A DNA stretch of 64,000 bases, taken from Salegentibacter holothuriorum (lineage in GTDB: Bacteria; Bacteroidota; Bacteroidia; Flavobacteriales; Flavobacteriaceae). The stretch's first letter is position 1; the number at the start of each line of letters is the position of its first letter. A program made the translations under genes and the position numbers. The notes below the pieces were generated by a model. It was not told the origin of the DNA and searched no databases. It saw only the letters and a list, made by a program, of their open reading frames with translations. The stretch spans positions 372,001 to 436,000 of the forward strand of contig NZ_FUYY01000002.1 of NCBI RefSeq assembly GCF_900168045.1. The letters run 5' to 3'. Positions 44,862-54,369 of this stretch are shown here, in pieces.

Positions 44862-46616
44862 TTATAAATCTTTATCCAGTTTCGAGATTACTTTTACCGC
44901 TTTGTCATAATCTTCATGTTGTGCGGTATTTGATGCAGGAGTGTATCGGGCAAACTCGCAACTTTTCAATACAGTAATAAATTCTGCTGAAGTTTCCTCA
45001 GAAACATTTTTTTCATTTAGAATTTCTAAAATCCTTTCCTTACTCATTTCAGCAGTTTGGATGTGCAACTTCGCTTTTAAGTAATTATGCATTGCTCGCT
45101 CTAAAGATTCATAAAAGCTTTGTTGATCGCCAAGGTTCTTCTTCGCTTCAGAAAGATATTTTCTTGCCAGTTTATCGGCTTTCTTTCTCCTGTTTCCAGT
45201 AACATCAGCCGCTTTAGCTTCCCTCCTTTTTCCAAATAAAACAACTAATGGTATGGCTGCAAAAGGTAAAAATAGGGCGCCCCAAAAAGTCCAGGATCTA
45301 AAAAACGCCTGCTGATCTAGAGGATTTAAATTGGTGTTTGTTTTTATAAACCTAAACTGCTCTGAAGGAAGGTTTAGAGGTTGCTTATTGTTTCCTGCAA
45401 TAGCATTTCCCCCGACGGCCACAGGCCCTTGTTCTACATCTATCACAATTTCTTGTGAAGACAGGCTTTTATAAGATTCACTTTTAGGATCGAAATAAGA
45501 AAAATTAAGCGGCTTTATTGGATATTGTCCCTTACGTGTTGGCACAATGGTATAGCTATCTACAATACTCCCCTGTTTCCCGTTAAGTGTTGTGGTTACG
45601 TTCTCTATTCTTTCCGGACTGTACATTTCTAAAGAAGAGGGTACTTCTAACTCGGGTAATTCAAATAGATTTAGGTTTCCATTTCCTCTAATTTCCACTT
45701 TAGCCTCCAAAGATTCTGAAGACTTTAATTTCTCTTTTGTAGTACTTACATCCAAACTAAACTTCCCTACCGCACCGGTAAATCCTAAGGGTTTGCCATC
45801 GGGCAAAGGTTTTACATCTATTGTTCTGGTGCCGGCAGCTACTGTTTTATTTATGGTTTTATAAATTCTGCTGCCAAAAATATCCCGCCTGTCACTGGGT
45901 ACATCTACAGAAACCGACAACGTAAGTGGCTCCAGTTCCAGTTCTCCAGTTTTCTGCGGATAAAGCACTGCTTTCTTAAGTATTACATAACGGTATGGCT
46001 CACCCTCATATTCGCCATTTTCGGGTCTTAATTCCCTTATTTCGATATTCTGACTCCAGAAATCTGAAAACTTAGGACTGTCTACTTCCCGAAAATTACT
46101 CACGCTAATTCGCGGACTCACATATAATTTATAAACTACCGTAATGCCTTCATTTAAGTAAGGTGTCGCATCAGAAACCTCAGCCACCAAATGTAAATTA
46201 TCTGAAGCTATTAATTCTGAATTATCACCATCCATAGGTTTTTCTACCGCAGCGGTTACCTGGATATCTATGGGTGTTGTTTTATAAATCTTATCATCTA
46301 CGGTAATTTCTGCCTGGGCAATAGTCTTGTTACCCCGCGAATTAGGCTGTAGATAATAAGAATAAGTTTTAGAGTAAGTGCGATCTCCATTAATCCAACG
46401 ATTACTTACCGATTGGTTTGGACCACCCACAACGGTAAATCCGTCAAAAGAAGGTGGACGAAAATTATCGCCATCCTGGTTCATCTCAAAATCTACCCTA
46501 AGGCGCTCGTTAACCCCAAGCTTATCCTTGCTCACTTTAGCCTCGAATTTCACCTGGGCCTGTAAACCAAGGCCGGTAAAAAATAAAACGCTGAGTATTA
46601 AAAATTTCAACTTCAT
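44862..46616 (-). CDS. batD: BatD family protein
   Basis: This 584-residue protein has a signal peptide, then repeated immunoglobulin-like beta domains (FEAKVSKDKLGVNERLRVDFEM is the first; LNEGITVVYKLYVSPRISVSNF and FSLDVSTTKEKLKSSESLEAKVEIRGNGNL follow). A single membrane helix near residue 450 (WTFWGALFLPFAAIPLVVLFG) precedes a cytoplasmic helical tail. This is the oxygen-tolerance BatD pattern. It is the second-largest Bat gene and lies between batC (60 bases) and batE (89 bases). Most of the protein would face the periplasm. Function beyond complex formation is unknown. Confidence 0.92.
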   Translation of the reverse strand: MKLKFLILSVLFFTGLGLQAQVKFEAKVSKDKLGVNERLRVDFEMNQDGDNFRPPSFDGFTVVGGPNQSVSNRWINGDRTYSKTYSYYLQPNSRGNKTIAQAEITVDDKIYKTTPIDIQVTAAVEKPMDGDNSELIASDNLHLVAEVSDATPYLNEGITVVYKLYVSPRISVSNFREVDSPKFSDFWSQNIEIRELRPENGEYEGEPYRYVILKKAVLYPQKTGELELEPLTLSVSVDVPSDRRDIFGSRIYKTINKTVAAGTRTIDVKPLPDGKPLGFTGAVGKFSLDVSTTKEKLKSSESLEAKVEIRGNGNLNLFELPELEVPSSLEMYSPERIENVTTTLNGKQGSIVDSYTIVPTRKGQYPIKPLNFSYFDPKSESYKSLSSQEIVIDVEQGPVAVGGNAIAGNNKQPLNLPSEQFRFIKTNTNLNPLDQQAFFRSWTFWGALFLPFAAIPLVVLFGKRREAKAADVTGNRRKKADKLARKYLSEAKKNLGDQQSFYESLERAMHNYLKAKLHIQTAEMSKERILEILNEKNVSEETSAEFITVLKSCEFARYTPASNTAQHEDYDKAVKVISKLDKDL

Positions 46617-46676
46617 TTATAAGTTCCCTTTTCTTTAAGGTAAGTATGATTTTTGCAATAAATTATATCAAAAATT

Positions 46677-47567
46677 TTACCAATCTTTTTCAGATTTCAC
46701 TTTGGCTCCTTTTTGTTTCTCTGCATTTATTTTATCCTGCACTTTCCTTTCTTCATTGTTCATAGCCTCTAACAAGCTTTGTATTTGCTCTGGAGACAAT
46801 TGTCCCTGAGTTGGTTGCGGTTGGCCCTGTTGGGGTTGTTTTTCCTTCTCCTTTTCCTCCTGGTCGCCCTGGCCATCTTGTTGATCTTTCTCGTCCTGAT
46901 CGCCTTCTTTCTCTTCCTGATCTTTATTTTGCTGATCCTTATCTCCTTCGTTTTCTCCTTCTCCCTGATTTTCCTGGTCCTGATTTTCCTTATTTTCCTG
47001 ATCCTCGTCCTGATTTTGATCCTGGTTCTCCTGGTCCTGGTTTTCCTGATCTTGATTTTCATTATCGCCACCGTCCTGGTTCTGGTCTTGTTGTTGCTGC
47101 TCTAGCATTTTCTTGGCTAATGCCAGGTTATAACGAGTTTCATCATCGGTAGGATTGTTTCTTAAAGCATCTTTATAAGCATCAACGGCTTCCTGATACT
47201 TTTTCTGTTTCATATAAGCATTTCCAAGATTATGATTTGCCTCGTGCTTTGCCGTTTTAGTATCGGCAACCTCAGCAGCCTGCCTAAAGCGTTGTGCGGC
47301 TTGCGGTGAATTTTCCCGGGTATAATACATATTTCCCATATTATACGGTGCAGTACTATTTTCCGCATCTCTCGCAATTGCTTTTCGGTAAGCGGCTTCT
47401 GCTTCTGGAAAATTATTTTCTCCCAGTGCCTCATCGGCCTCCTGCATAAATTGCAAGGCTTCTTTCCGGGCCTGTTCTCTCTCTTTGTCATTTTGTTGCT
47501 GGGCAGCAACTTGAAATGAAAACAAAAAGCCGAAAATCACAAATAAACTACCTCGAAGAAAGCTCAT
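46677..47567 (-). CDS. batC: BatC: TPR protein with Gln/Asn/Asp/Glu-rich tail
   Basis: The 296-residue product starts with a signal peptide (MSFLRGSLFVIFGFLFSFQVAA). Three TPR units follow at about 30-150 (ADEALGENNFPEAEAAYRKAIARDAENSTAPYNMGN and others). The next 100 residues are almost pure Gln, Asn, Asp, Glu and Gly in short repeats such as NQDQENQDQE, and a basic LNEERKVQDK-type end closes the chain. The ATG at 47567 is preferred over one 99 bases upstream, since that extension reads through repeat copy D. It lies between batB (103 bases) and batD in the Bat operon. Confidence 0.88.
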   Translation of the reverse strand: MSFLRGSLFVIFGFLFSFQVAAQQQNDKEREQARKEALQFMQEADEALGENNFPEAEAAYRKAIARDAENSTAPYNMGNMYYTRENSPQAAQRFRQAAEVADTKTAKHEANHNLGNAYMKQKKYQEAVDAYKDALRNNPTDDETRYNLALAKKMLEQQQQDQNQDGGDNENQDQENQDQENQDQNQDEDQENKENQDQENQGEGENEGDKDQQNKDQEEKEGDQDEKDQQDGQGDQEEKEKEKQPQQGQPQPTQGQLSPEQIQSLLEAMNNEERKVQDKINAEKQKGAKVKSEKDW

Positions 47568-47600
47568 TAGATATTCGGAGAAAAATGAATATTTCAATTT

Positions 47601-47643
47601 AGAGTCAAGCCCCGAAGCATTTAAACCTCGATTATCGAATAAT
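47601..47643 (+). repeat. Family 1 palindromic repeat, partial copy D
   Basis: AGAGTCAAGCCCCGAAGCATTTAAA is followed by CCTCGATTATCGAATAA. It is the second half of the family 1 unit and sits in the only long gap inside the Bat operon, between batB and batC. Confidence 0.65.
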
Positions 47644-47670
47644 ATGTTTGTTGAAAAACCTCTCATTAGA

Positions 47671-48717
47671 TCACTCTCCTGTTCTTCTTTTTTCGTTGAA
47701 TAAATTAAGTCTTCTTATCCAGCCGGTTTTACGTTCCAGCATAAATACGTCTAGCAACAGCAATAAAATTGCCAAACCAACAAACCACTGAAACTGCGAT
47801 TTATAATCGGCAAATTGCTTGGCTTCAAATTCTGTTTTTTCAATGGTAAGTAACTCTTCCTGTACTTTTTCAGTAACTTCTGCGGTTACATTGCCATTGA
47901 TATATTCGCCATTGGCCTCTTTAGCAATCTCCTGAAGAATGCTTGGATCCAATCTTGTTATAACCGTTTCGCCCTGATTATCTTTTTTATAATTCTGAAT
48001 TACGCCATTTCGTTTTATAGGAATGGGGCCACCTTTGGTTGTTCCTACTCCAATAGTATAAATCCTAATCCCGGCCTCTGCAGCCTGCCTTGCCATGTCT
48101 TCAATATTTCCGCCGTGATCTTCCCCATCACTAAGAATAAACATTACACGGTTGGTTTGCTGATCATCATCAAAAAATCCGGTTGCCAGGTCTATAGCGT
48201 CTCCAATGGCCGTTCCCTGAGAAGAAATCATATCGGTATTCAAGCTCTCTAAAAACATTTCTGCAGAGCCATAATCTGTAGTAATTGGTAACTGCGGAAA
48301 AGCACTACCGGCATAAGCGATAATCCCCACACGGTCACTCCCTAAATCGCCTATAATTTGACGAACCAATTGCTTCGATTTTTCCAAACGATTTGGCGCA
48401 ATATCTTCGGCCTCCATACTTTTAGAAACATCTACAGCAAAAACAATATCTACCCCTTCACGTTTCACGGTTTCTAATTGTGAGCCTATTTTAGGGTTTA
48501 CAAGTCCTAAAACCAACCCGGCCAATGCAAATACGATCAATAATACTTTTAAAAATGGTTTGAATGAAGACCTGTTTGGCGATAAATAACTTAGAAGTTC
48601 GGGTTTAGCAAATTTAGAACGCGCACTTTTTTGCCATATCCTAAAAACAAGATATAGCAAAAGTACCGCCGGAATAAGCAGTAAGAACCATAAATATATT
48701 TTCTCTTCTAAGATCAT
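47671..48717 (-). CDS. batB: BatB: VWA domain membrane protein
   Basis: This 348-residue protein has two N-terminal membrane helices, a VWA domain and a C-terminal helix (FVGLAILLLLLDVFML). The metal-ion-dependent adhesion site starts with DIVFAVDVSKSMEAEDI near residue 90, and ISSQGTAIGDAIDLATGFF and MFILSDGEDHGG complete it. The VWA faces the periplasm between the helices. BatA and BatB normally form a complex in the Bat operon. It is 18 bases after batA and 103 bases before batC, with repeat copy D in the gap. Confidence 0.93.
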   Translation of the reverse strand: MILEEKIYLWFLLLIPAVLLLYLVFRIWQKSARSKFAKPELLSYLSPNRSSFKPFLKVLLIVFALAGLVLGLVNPKIGSQLETVKREGVDIVFAVDVSKSMEAEDIAPNRLEKSKQLVRQIIGDLGSDRVGIIAYAGSAFPQLPITTDYGSAEMFLESLNTDMISSQGTAIGDAIDLATGFFDDDQQTNRVMFILSDGEDHGGNIEDMARQAAEAGIRIYTIGVGTTKGGPIPIKRNGVIQNYKKDNQGETVITRLDPSILQEIAKEANGEYINGNVTAEVTEKVQEELLTIEKTEFEAKQFADYKSQFQWFVGLAILLLLLDVFMLERKTGWIRRLNLFNEKRRTGE

Positions 48718-48735
48718 TAAACTTCCTTTCTAATT

Positions 48736-49740
48736 TTAAATAAAGCCTTTAAATACAGTATATCTCAAGACAACTTCAAAAAGCAGTAAACCAAGTGCCA
48801 AAAGCACATAAGGTCTAAATTTTTCGGTATAATTATAATATCTGAATTCTTCAATTTCAGATTTTTCGAGGCTGTCTATTTCTTCATAGATCTCCTCCAG
48901 TTTTTCGTTATTGGTAGCCCTAAAATATTCCCCGCCGGTATCTGCAGCAATTTGCTGTAATAGCGCTTCGTCAATTTCTACTTTTTGTACGCCATATTGA
49001 AATCTTCCATTAGGCAAAGTTCCTACGGGAGTTAAAGCATTGCCATTACTTCCCACCCCAATAGTATAGGTTTTTATACCGAATTCCACTGCGAGTTCAC
49101 TGGCGATTTTAGGATCTATAAATCCTGAATTATTCACTCCGTCGGTCAATAAAATAATCACCTTGCTTTTGGCGTCACTATCTTTTAACCTGTTTACAGA
49201 AGTTGCCAAACCCGAACCGATAGCCGTACCATTTTGCAAAACATTACTGTACTCAATTTCTTCTATGGCTCTTAAGGCAATACTTTTATCGCTGGTGATT
49301 GGTGTTTTGGTAAAGCTCTCACCGGCAAATAGCACCAGGCCAATTCTATCATTGGGCCTATTTTCAATAAATTCGGCACCCACTTTTTTTACCGATTCGA
49401 GTCGGTTAGGTTCAAAATCACGTGCCAACATACTGGCAGAAACGTCTATGGCCATCACAATGTCTATCCCACGAATATTGCTACTTTGCGTGGTAACATC
49501 TACCGTTCTTGGCCTGGCCATAGCAGTAATTAAAAGTGTCAAAGCCAGTAAACGTAATACAAAAAGCATTGGTTTTAATTTTGAAAGCAGGGATTGCTTC
49601 ACTTTAAAACCTTTTACGCTAGACATTTTAAGCTCTGGAGTTTGCTGTTTACGTTTCCAGAAATACCAGGCCGTTGCCGGTAAAAGCAGCAATAACAGCC
49701 AGAAAAATTCCGGATTTTCGAATGTATAGTTAGCAAACAT
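48736..49740 (-). CDS. batA: BatA: VWA domain membrane protein
   Basis: This 334-residue protein has an N-terminal helix pair (FFWLLLLLLPATAWYFWKR and LFVLRLLALTLLITAMA). The VWA domain opens with DIVMAIDVSASMLARDF near residue 92 and continues with NVLQNGTAIGSGLATSVNRL and VIILLTDGVNNSG. A C-terminal helix follows (YVLLALGLLLFEVVLRY). The MIDAS residues DxSxS, T and D are present. It overlaps the stop of the 544-residue gene upstream by one base and is 18 bases before batB, so the Bat genes are tightly coupled. Confidence 0.93.
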   Translation of the reverse strand: MFANYTFENPEFFWLLLLLLPATAWYFWKRKQQTPELKMSSVKGFKVKQSLLSKLKPMLFVLRLLALTLLITAMARPRTVDVTTQSSNIRGIDIVMAIDVSASMLARDFEPNRLESVKKVGAEFIENRPNDRIGLVLFAGESFTKTPITSDKSIALRAIEEIEYSNVLQNGTAIGSGLATSVNRLKDSDAKSKVIILLTDGVNNSGFIDPKIASELAVEFGIKTYTIGVGSNGNALTPVGTLPNGRFQYGVQKVEIDEALLQQIAADTGGEYFRATNNEKLEEIYEEIDSLEKSEIEEFRYYNYTEKFRPYVLLALGLLLFEVVLRYTVFKGFI

Positions 49741-51374
49741 TATCTCGCCTGATTTTTTAATTGAACCGAACTTTCTATACGCTGTGAAATCTCTTCGGCA
49801 TATTCATCATCTTCATTAAACACTACCATAATTTGTTGAAAACCGCCATTAGCACCAAAATTTAGAATGGCATATTTCTTTTTAATTGGTCCGCCGGTCA
49901 CCGGATTTTCAAGATCAAAAGTTCCAAAAACTTTTATGCCTTCAGTATTATTAATGGTAGAAAAATCTTCCTGTTTCATTATGATATTTCGGGCACCCTG
50001 AGCTTCCAGAGATTCATAAATACCATCTACGGCTTTTTGCAAATCAAAATCACCTTGAGGATTCACCGGCCCGGTGATCAATAAAGTGTACAAATTACCT
50101 TCCAGCGTTCCTGCGTCAAAGGTTTCACTGCCCAATAACATTTCCTGGAGTTCGTCATCATAATCTACCGTTTTTCTTACCAAAACTTCGGGCGTAGTAA
50201 TGGTCACTTGTGGCGTACCATATTCACTTCTAATCCAATCGCCTTCCAGTAATTCTTTGGTTTCATTTCCTAAAACCGAATCTTTTACATAGTCAAAACC
50301 TTTAGTGTTTACCAGAACGGTAAATACTATAAGGGCTAGAACCACAATTCCGCCAAGTACAGCGATAATTTTATTTCTTCTTTTTCGCCTTAATTTTTCC
50401 TTTCGGTAATTTTCATCCTGCATCAATTCCTCCTCTGTTGGCTCTGGAACTACCTGCCTAATGTCTTTTATTAGGTGCTCTACTTTGGTTCGATCGCTTT
50501 TGGCAGTGATCACATCGGGTCTTGAATTGGCAAATTTGGCCAAATCGGCACGCTTTAATAACTGCTGAAGGTTATCTATAGACTTATCCTTTAAGCTTAA
50601 TTCACCCGCTTGCTTTCTTAATTCTAAATAGGCGATAAGTTCTGAAGTGGTGCTTTCCAGTGCCCTGTCGTAGATCTTTCTATCAAGATATTTTCTAACA
50701 CTAAAGGTTAGCTGAGAATAATACTCTTTGATTTCCCTGTCTGGTAATAAAGAAGAATCATCTAATTGCTTTAATTCAAGCATAGCCTGCTCATACGGCG
50801 GTAATTCTTGCTTTTCTTCCTGCTTTTTCTTTTTTCTTCTGAAGAAATAATAGGCTATACCCAGCAAAACTAAGCCGGCAAGCACCCACCATACCCAATT
50901 TGGTACTTCAAAGGGTTTTGGGACATCTACCGATGGTTTTATAGGATACATTTTCTGGCGGGTAGTATCTACCTTTACATTGGCAACTTCAACCCTAAAA
51001 GAATCGGTTAAATATTCGCGGTTTTGTATTATAATTTTCTGCTTCGGAATAGTATAGGAACCGGAATCAAATTGGGTAAGCGAGTATTTCTTTAAAAGTT
51101 TAAACCGATCTTCAACCGTGGTAGTATCAGCTCCTAAAGACTCTACCATTTCCATAGGATCAAAAGTTTGGCCTTCTGGAAAAACCACCAAATTGGTAGA
51201 ATCGGTCTCAACTTCAATGCTGTAAACAACCTGTTCCCCAATTTTTATAGAAGCAGAATCAATACTAGCACTTACCTTTGGTTGCTGGGCAAAAGATGGA
51301 AAAGATAACAACAGAAAAAGCAGCAAGGCTACCGCTTTGGAAATATTGATTGTTGTTATAGATCTATTTTTCAT
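49740..51374 (-). CDS. Bat-operon membrane protein with BatD-like N-terminus
   Basis: This 544-residue protein has a signal peptide (about 1-30). A BatD-like Ig domain follows (PKVSASIDSASIKIGEQVVYSIEV), then a membrane helix (VPNWVWWVLAGLVLLGIAYYFFRRKKKK). A cytoplasmic DUF4381-like part comes next (ELPPYEQAMLELKQLDDSSLLPDREIKEYYSQLTFSVRKYLD), then a second helix (NKIIAVLGGIVVLALIVFTVLV) and a domain of about 160 residues ending in a DDEYAEEISQRIESSV segment. It lies between the DUF58 gene (5 bases) and batA (1-base overlap), so it is an integral Bat component, often listed only as hypothetical. Confidence 0.85.
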   Translation of the reverse strand: MKNRSITTINISKAVALLLFLLLSFPSFAQQPKVSASIDSASIKIGEQVVYSIEVETDSTNLVVFPEGQTFDPMEMVESLGADTTTVEDRFKLLKKYSLTQFDSGSYTIPKQKIIIQNREYLTDSFRVEVANVKVDTTRQKMYPIKPSVDVPKPFEVPNWVWWVLAGLVLLGIAYYFFRRKKKKQEEKQELPPYEQAMLELKQLDDSSLLPDREIKEYYSQLTFSVRKYLDRKIYDRALESTTSELIAYLELRKQAGELSLKDKSIDNLQQLLKRADLAKFANSRPDVITAKSDRTKVEHLIKDIRQVVPEPTEEELMQDENYRKEKLRRKRRNKIIAVLGGIVVLALIVFTVLVNTKGFDYVKDSVLGNETKELLEGDWIRSEYGTPQVTITTPEVLVRKTVDYDDELQEMLLGSETFDAGTLEGNLYTLLITGPVNPQGDFDLQKAVDGIYESLEAQGARNIIMKQEDFSTINNTEGIKVFGTFDLENPVTGGPIKKKYAILNFGANGGFQQIMVVFNEDDEYAEEISQRIESSVQLKNQAR

Positions 51375-51379
51375 TCTTT

Positions 51380-52246
51380 TTAACCTCTTCTTTTAAAATA
51401 ACCCAATAATTTTTTTACGTAGCTTTCATCTACGCGATTGTTAATAACGCCGGCTCCGCTTAGGGTGAAACTTTCATTAAAATAAGCCGCGCGCCCACGG
51501 TAATATTCAGCGTAATTTTTTCTAACCGATTTTGAGCCGGTATTAACGGTAACAAACTCTTCGGTTTCCTCATCCAACATTTGTACCAATCCTAAATTTG
51601 GAATTTCCTCCTCGGCGGGATCAAAAACTCTAATGCCGGTAACATCATGTTTATTACCTGCAATTTTTAAAGTTTGCTGATAGTCGTCGTCCATAAAATC
51701 TGAAAGCATAAAGACTATCGCCTTTTTCTTCATCACGTTAGAGAGATATTTTATGGCTGCTGCTATATCTGTTTTTTTAGACTGCGGCTTAAACTCTATT
51801 AACTCCCTTATAATTCGCAATACGTGATAACGACCTTTTTTAGGCGGAATATAAAGCTCAATTTTATCTGAAAAAAGCATCAGCCCAATCTTGTCGTTAT
51901 TTTGGGTGGCCGAAAAAGCCAATGTGGCTGCAATTTCGGTAATAACATCTTTTTTAAGCTGATTTTTTGTTCCGAAGAATTCAGAACCGGAAACATCTAC
52001 CATAAGCATCATTGTAAGCTCACGCTCCTCTTCAAAAACCTTTACAAAAGGCTCGTTGTAACGTGCGGTAACATTCCAGTCTATACTTCTAACATCGTCT
52101 CCAAACTGGTACTGCCTAACTTCACTAAAAGTCATGCCACGGCCTTTAAAAGTAGAATGGTATTCCCCGCCAAAAACGTGATCGCTCAAACGCCGGGTTT
52201 TAATTTCAATCTTTCTTACTTTTTTTAAAAGCTCTTTAGTATCCAT
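51380..52246 (-). CDS. DUF58 domain protein of the Bat operon
   Basis: This 288-residue cytoplasmic protein begins MDTKELLKKVRKIEIKTRRLSDHVFGGEYHSTFKGRGMTFSEVRQYQFGDDVRSIDWNVTARYNEPFVKVFEEERELTMMLMVDVSGSEFFG, which is the DUF58 domain running into a VWA-like core; the motif positions are about 30-95. It normally partners with the MoxR ATPase. The ATG at 52246 is preferred over one 18 bases earlier, which lies in a palindromic repeat. It is 5 bases before the 544-residue Bat gene and 164 bases after moxR. Confidence 0.92.
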   Translation of the reverse strand: MDTKELLKKVRKIEIKTRRLSDHVFGGEYHSTFKGRGMTFSEVRQYQFGDDVRSIDWNVTARYNEPFVKVFEEERELTMMLMVDVSGSEFFGTKNQLKKDVITEIAATLAFSATQNNDKIGLMLFSDKIELYIPPKKGRYHVLRIIRELIEFKPQSKKTDIAAAIKYLSNVMKKKAIVFMLSDFMDDDYQQTLKIAGNKHDVTGIRVFDPAEEEIPNLGLVQMLDEETEEFVTVNTGSKSVRKNYAEYYRGRAAYFNESFTLSGAGVINNRVDESYVKKLLGYFKRRG

Positions 52247-52249
52247 AAG

Positions 52250-52277
52250 CCCCCTAGCCCCCAATGGGGGGATTTAA
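52250..52277. repeat. Short C/G palindrome between moxR and DUF58 genes
   Basis: CCCCCTAGCCCCCAATGGGGGG is a short palindrome of a type I recall from many flavobacterial genomes. Its last bases precede the DUF58 start codon by only a few positions. Confidence 0.5.
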
Positions 52278-52410
52278 GATGGTTGAATTTATTTTTGAGG
52301 TATTACTTGTCAAAATAAATGAAATTAGGATTTGTAAGACTGCATCGCTTATCTAAGTGTTTCCCTTTCGAGCTTTTCCCGGTTTAACATCGGGAGATTC
52401 AGGGGGCCGT

Positions 52411-53415
52411 TTAAGGCACCTCTATCTCGTTCACTATCTTGTGTACAATATCCTCTGAAGTAACATTTTCTGCCTCGGCCTCATAGGTAATTCCTATTCT
52501 ATGGCGAAGAACATCCATAACCACCGCACGCACGTCTTCCGGAATTACATATCCACGACGTTTTATAAATGCATAACACTTTGCAGCCCGTGCCAGATTA
52601 ATACTTCCCCTTGGCGAAGCACCAAAACTAATTAGCGGTTTCAGGTCTTTTAAATTATATTTTTCAGGGGTTCTGGTGGCGAAAATAATATCGAGAATAT
52701 ACTTTTCAATTTTTTCATCCATATAAACTTCCCTAACAGCCTGCTGCGCACGCAAAATTTGCTCAATGCTTACCACGGGGTTTACCTTTGGAAACTCTCC
52801 TCGTAAATTGGCACGCATAATCAACTGCTCATCGTTAATTTCGGGATAATTTATAACTGTTTTTAGCATAAAACGGTCTACCTGCGCTTCGGGTAAAGGA
52901 TAAGTTCCTTCCTGCTCTACCGGGTTTTGCGTGGCCATTACTAAAAATGGTTTGTCTAAAATAAAGGTCTCTTCCCCAATGGTCACCTGCTTTTCCTGCA
53001 TAGCTTCCAGCAAAGCTGATTGTACTTTGGCGGGAGCCCTGTTAATCTCATCTGCCAGGACAAAATTTGCAAAAATGGGTCCTTTTTTAATACTGAAATC
53101 ATTCAGCTTCATATTATAGATCATAGTCCCCACAACATCTGCCGGCAAAAGATCTGGTGTAAACTGAATTCTACTAAAACTACCATGAACGGCCTGGGAA
53201 AGTGTATTAATGGCCAGGGTTTTTGCCAAACCGGGAACACCCTCAAGCAAAATGTGACCCTGCCCTAACAAACCAATAAGCAAGCGCTCCATCATATGCT
53301 TTTGCCCTACTATTACCTTATTTACTTCGGCATTTAGTAAATCTACAAAAGCACTCTCCCTCTCAATTTTTTCGTTTAAACTTGCAATATCTACAGAGGC
53401 GTTGTTATCTATCAT
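52411..53415 (-). CDS. moxR: MoxR family AAA+ ATPase
   Basis: This 334-residue ATPase has Walker A GHILLEGVPGLAKTLAINTLSQ near 51-72, the MoxR insert RIQFTPDLLPADVVGTMIYN, Walker B GPIFANFVLADEINRAPAKVQSALLEAMQEKQVTIG and a sensor region MATQNPVEQEGTYPLPEAQVDRF. MoxR ATPases chaperone metal-cofactor or membrane-complex assembly together with VWA proteins. It is the first gene of the Bat operon. The intergenic distance to the DUF58 gene is 164 bases and contains a C/G palindrome. Length and all catalytic residues are normal. Confidence 0.95.
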   Translation of the reverse strand: MIDNNASVDIASLNEKIERESAFVDLLNAEVNKVIVGQKHMMERLLIGLLGQGHILLEGVPGLAKTLAINTLSQAVHGSFSRIQFTPDLLPADVVGTMIYNMKLNDFSIKKGPIFANFVLADEINRAPAKVQSALLEAMQEKQVTIGEETFILDKPFLVMATQNPVEQEGTYPLPEAQVDRFMLKTVINYPEINDEQLIMRANLRGEFPKVNPVVSIEQILRAQQAVREVYMDEKIEKYILDIIFATRTPEKYNLKDLKPLISFGASPRGSINLARAAKCYAFIKRRGYVIPEDVRAVVMDVLRHRIGITYEAEAENVTSEDIVHKIVNEIEVP

Positions 53416-53504
53416 TTTATTCGTATTAAAGACCTTGAATTCGTGGCCGCAAATTGGAAAATTATTAGCGTATAGGCTGTTAATGTATGGTTAAAAAACA
53501 AAAA

Positions 53505-53524
53505 AGCGGCCTTTTACAGCCGCT
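53505..53524. terminator. Bidirectional terminator after the DUF4382 gene
   Basis: AGCGGC and GCCGCT form a 6-bp GC stem flanked by A6 on one side and T7 on the other. The structure serves the DUF4382 gene (stop at 53551) on the minus strand and faces the moxR promoter region. Confidence 0.7.
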
Positions 53525-53550
53525 CTTTTTTTATATGGGAATTATTTTAA

Positions 53551-54369
53551 TTATTCCAAATAAATTGTTTCAAGATCTACTGCAGTATTTTCTTCTACCT
53601 TAACATTATCTATATCTTTAATTTCCAGACCGGTTTCAGCTCCTGGAGTTACAGTTACCTTATAAGTTCCTGCCGGAACCCCGTGTAACACAAAATTTCC
53701 AGATTCATCTGTATACGCTGAAATGGTATAGCTTGCATTCTGGGCTTTTACCAAAGATTTTGTTTCATTAGGATGTACTTCACCCATAATAGAACCGGTA
53801 TTAGCCATAGCCATCATTCTTATTACTGGTTTTAGACTATAACCCCCGTTTCCTTGCTTCACCACAGATTCATCTACATCAAAATCCAAAAGATACTCAT
53901 AACTCTCTCCGGGCTCAAGCTCTTGCTCTACCTTTAATTTTAAACCAGACTGTTGTGCGCTTGGAGTAGCCATAGGAGTTTCCTCTCCATCTATTACTAC
54001 AGCATTATCAGGTCCTAAAATTAATCTTACCTGATCAAGGTAACCTGCCGGAATTTCTACATCGGCTATTAATTGAGATACTCCTCCGGTTAATTGCAAA
54101 AGATCATAACGACCTGCTTCTACATTAGCAAGGCTTTCCCATTCTGCCTCTTCTTCACCAACAAGAGCTTCCGTTTTAATCATTACATCCTGCACATCTA
54201 CCCAAACCTGGTCATAGTCTCCGGGAGCATCTGTCATTCTAAGTGTTAACTGAGCATTTCCTTCTTCTACTACATTTTCATCATCATCATTACAGCTTGT
54301 AAATCCAAAAGCAACTACTGCTGCAAGCAATAAGCTTTTTAACTTTAGGTTCTTCATCGTTCTTTTCAT
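53551..54369 (-). CDS. DUF4382 domain lipoprotein
   Basis: This 272-residue lipoprotein starts MKRTMKNLKLKSLLLAAVVAFGFTSC, with the acceptor cysteine at residue 26 followed by Asn-Asp-Asp-Asp-Glu. The DUF4382 domain occupies about 35-185 (LTLRMTDAPGDYDQVWVDVQDVMI, YDLLQLTGGVSQLIADVEIPAGYLDQVRLIL). A carboxypeptidase-regulatory-like domain follows (IMGEVHPNETKSLVKAQNASYTISAYTDESGNFVLHGVPAGTYKVTV). The extra 34 residues of a longer frame are not supported. It is a monocistronic surface or periplasmic protein with a clear terminator downstream. The function is not known. Confidence 0.9.
   Translation of the reverse strand: MKRTMKNLKLKSLLLAAVVAFGFTSCNDDDENVVEEGNAQLTLRMTDAPGDYDQVWVDVQDVMIKTEALVGEEEAEWESLANVEAGRYDLLQLTGGVSQLIADVEIPAGYLDQVRLILGPDNAVVIDGEETPMATPSAQQSGLKLKVEQELEPGESYEYLLDFDVDESVVKQGNGGYSLKPVIRMMAMANTGSIMGEVHPNETKSLVKAQNASYTISAYTDESGNFVLHGVPAGTYKVTVTPGAETGLEIKDIDNVKVEENTAVDLETIYLE

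Noticed and set aside
46769-47152. Several overlapping frames across the batC low-complexity region, including very hydrophobic ones.
   Set aside because: They are shadows of the repetitive Gln/Asn/Glu codons in batC, not proteins; no start or family support.
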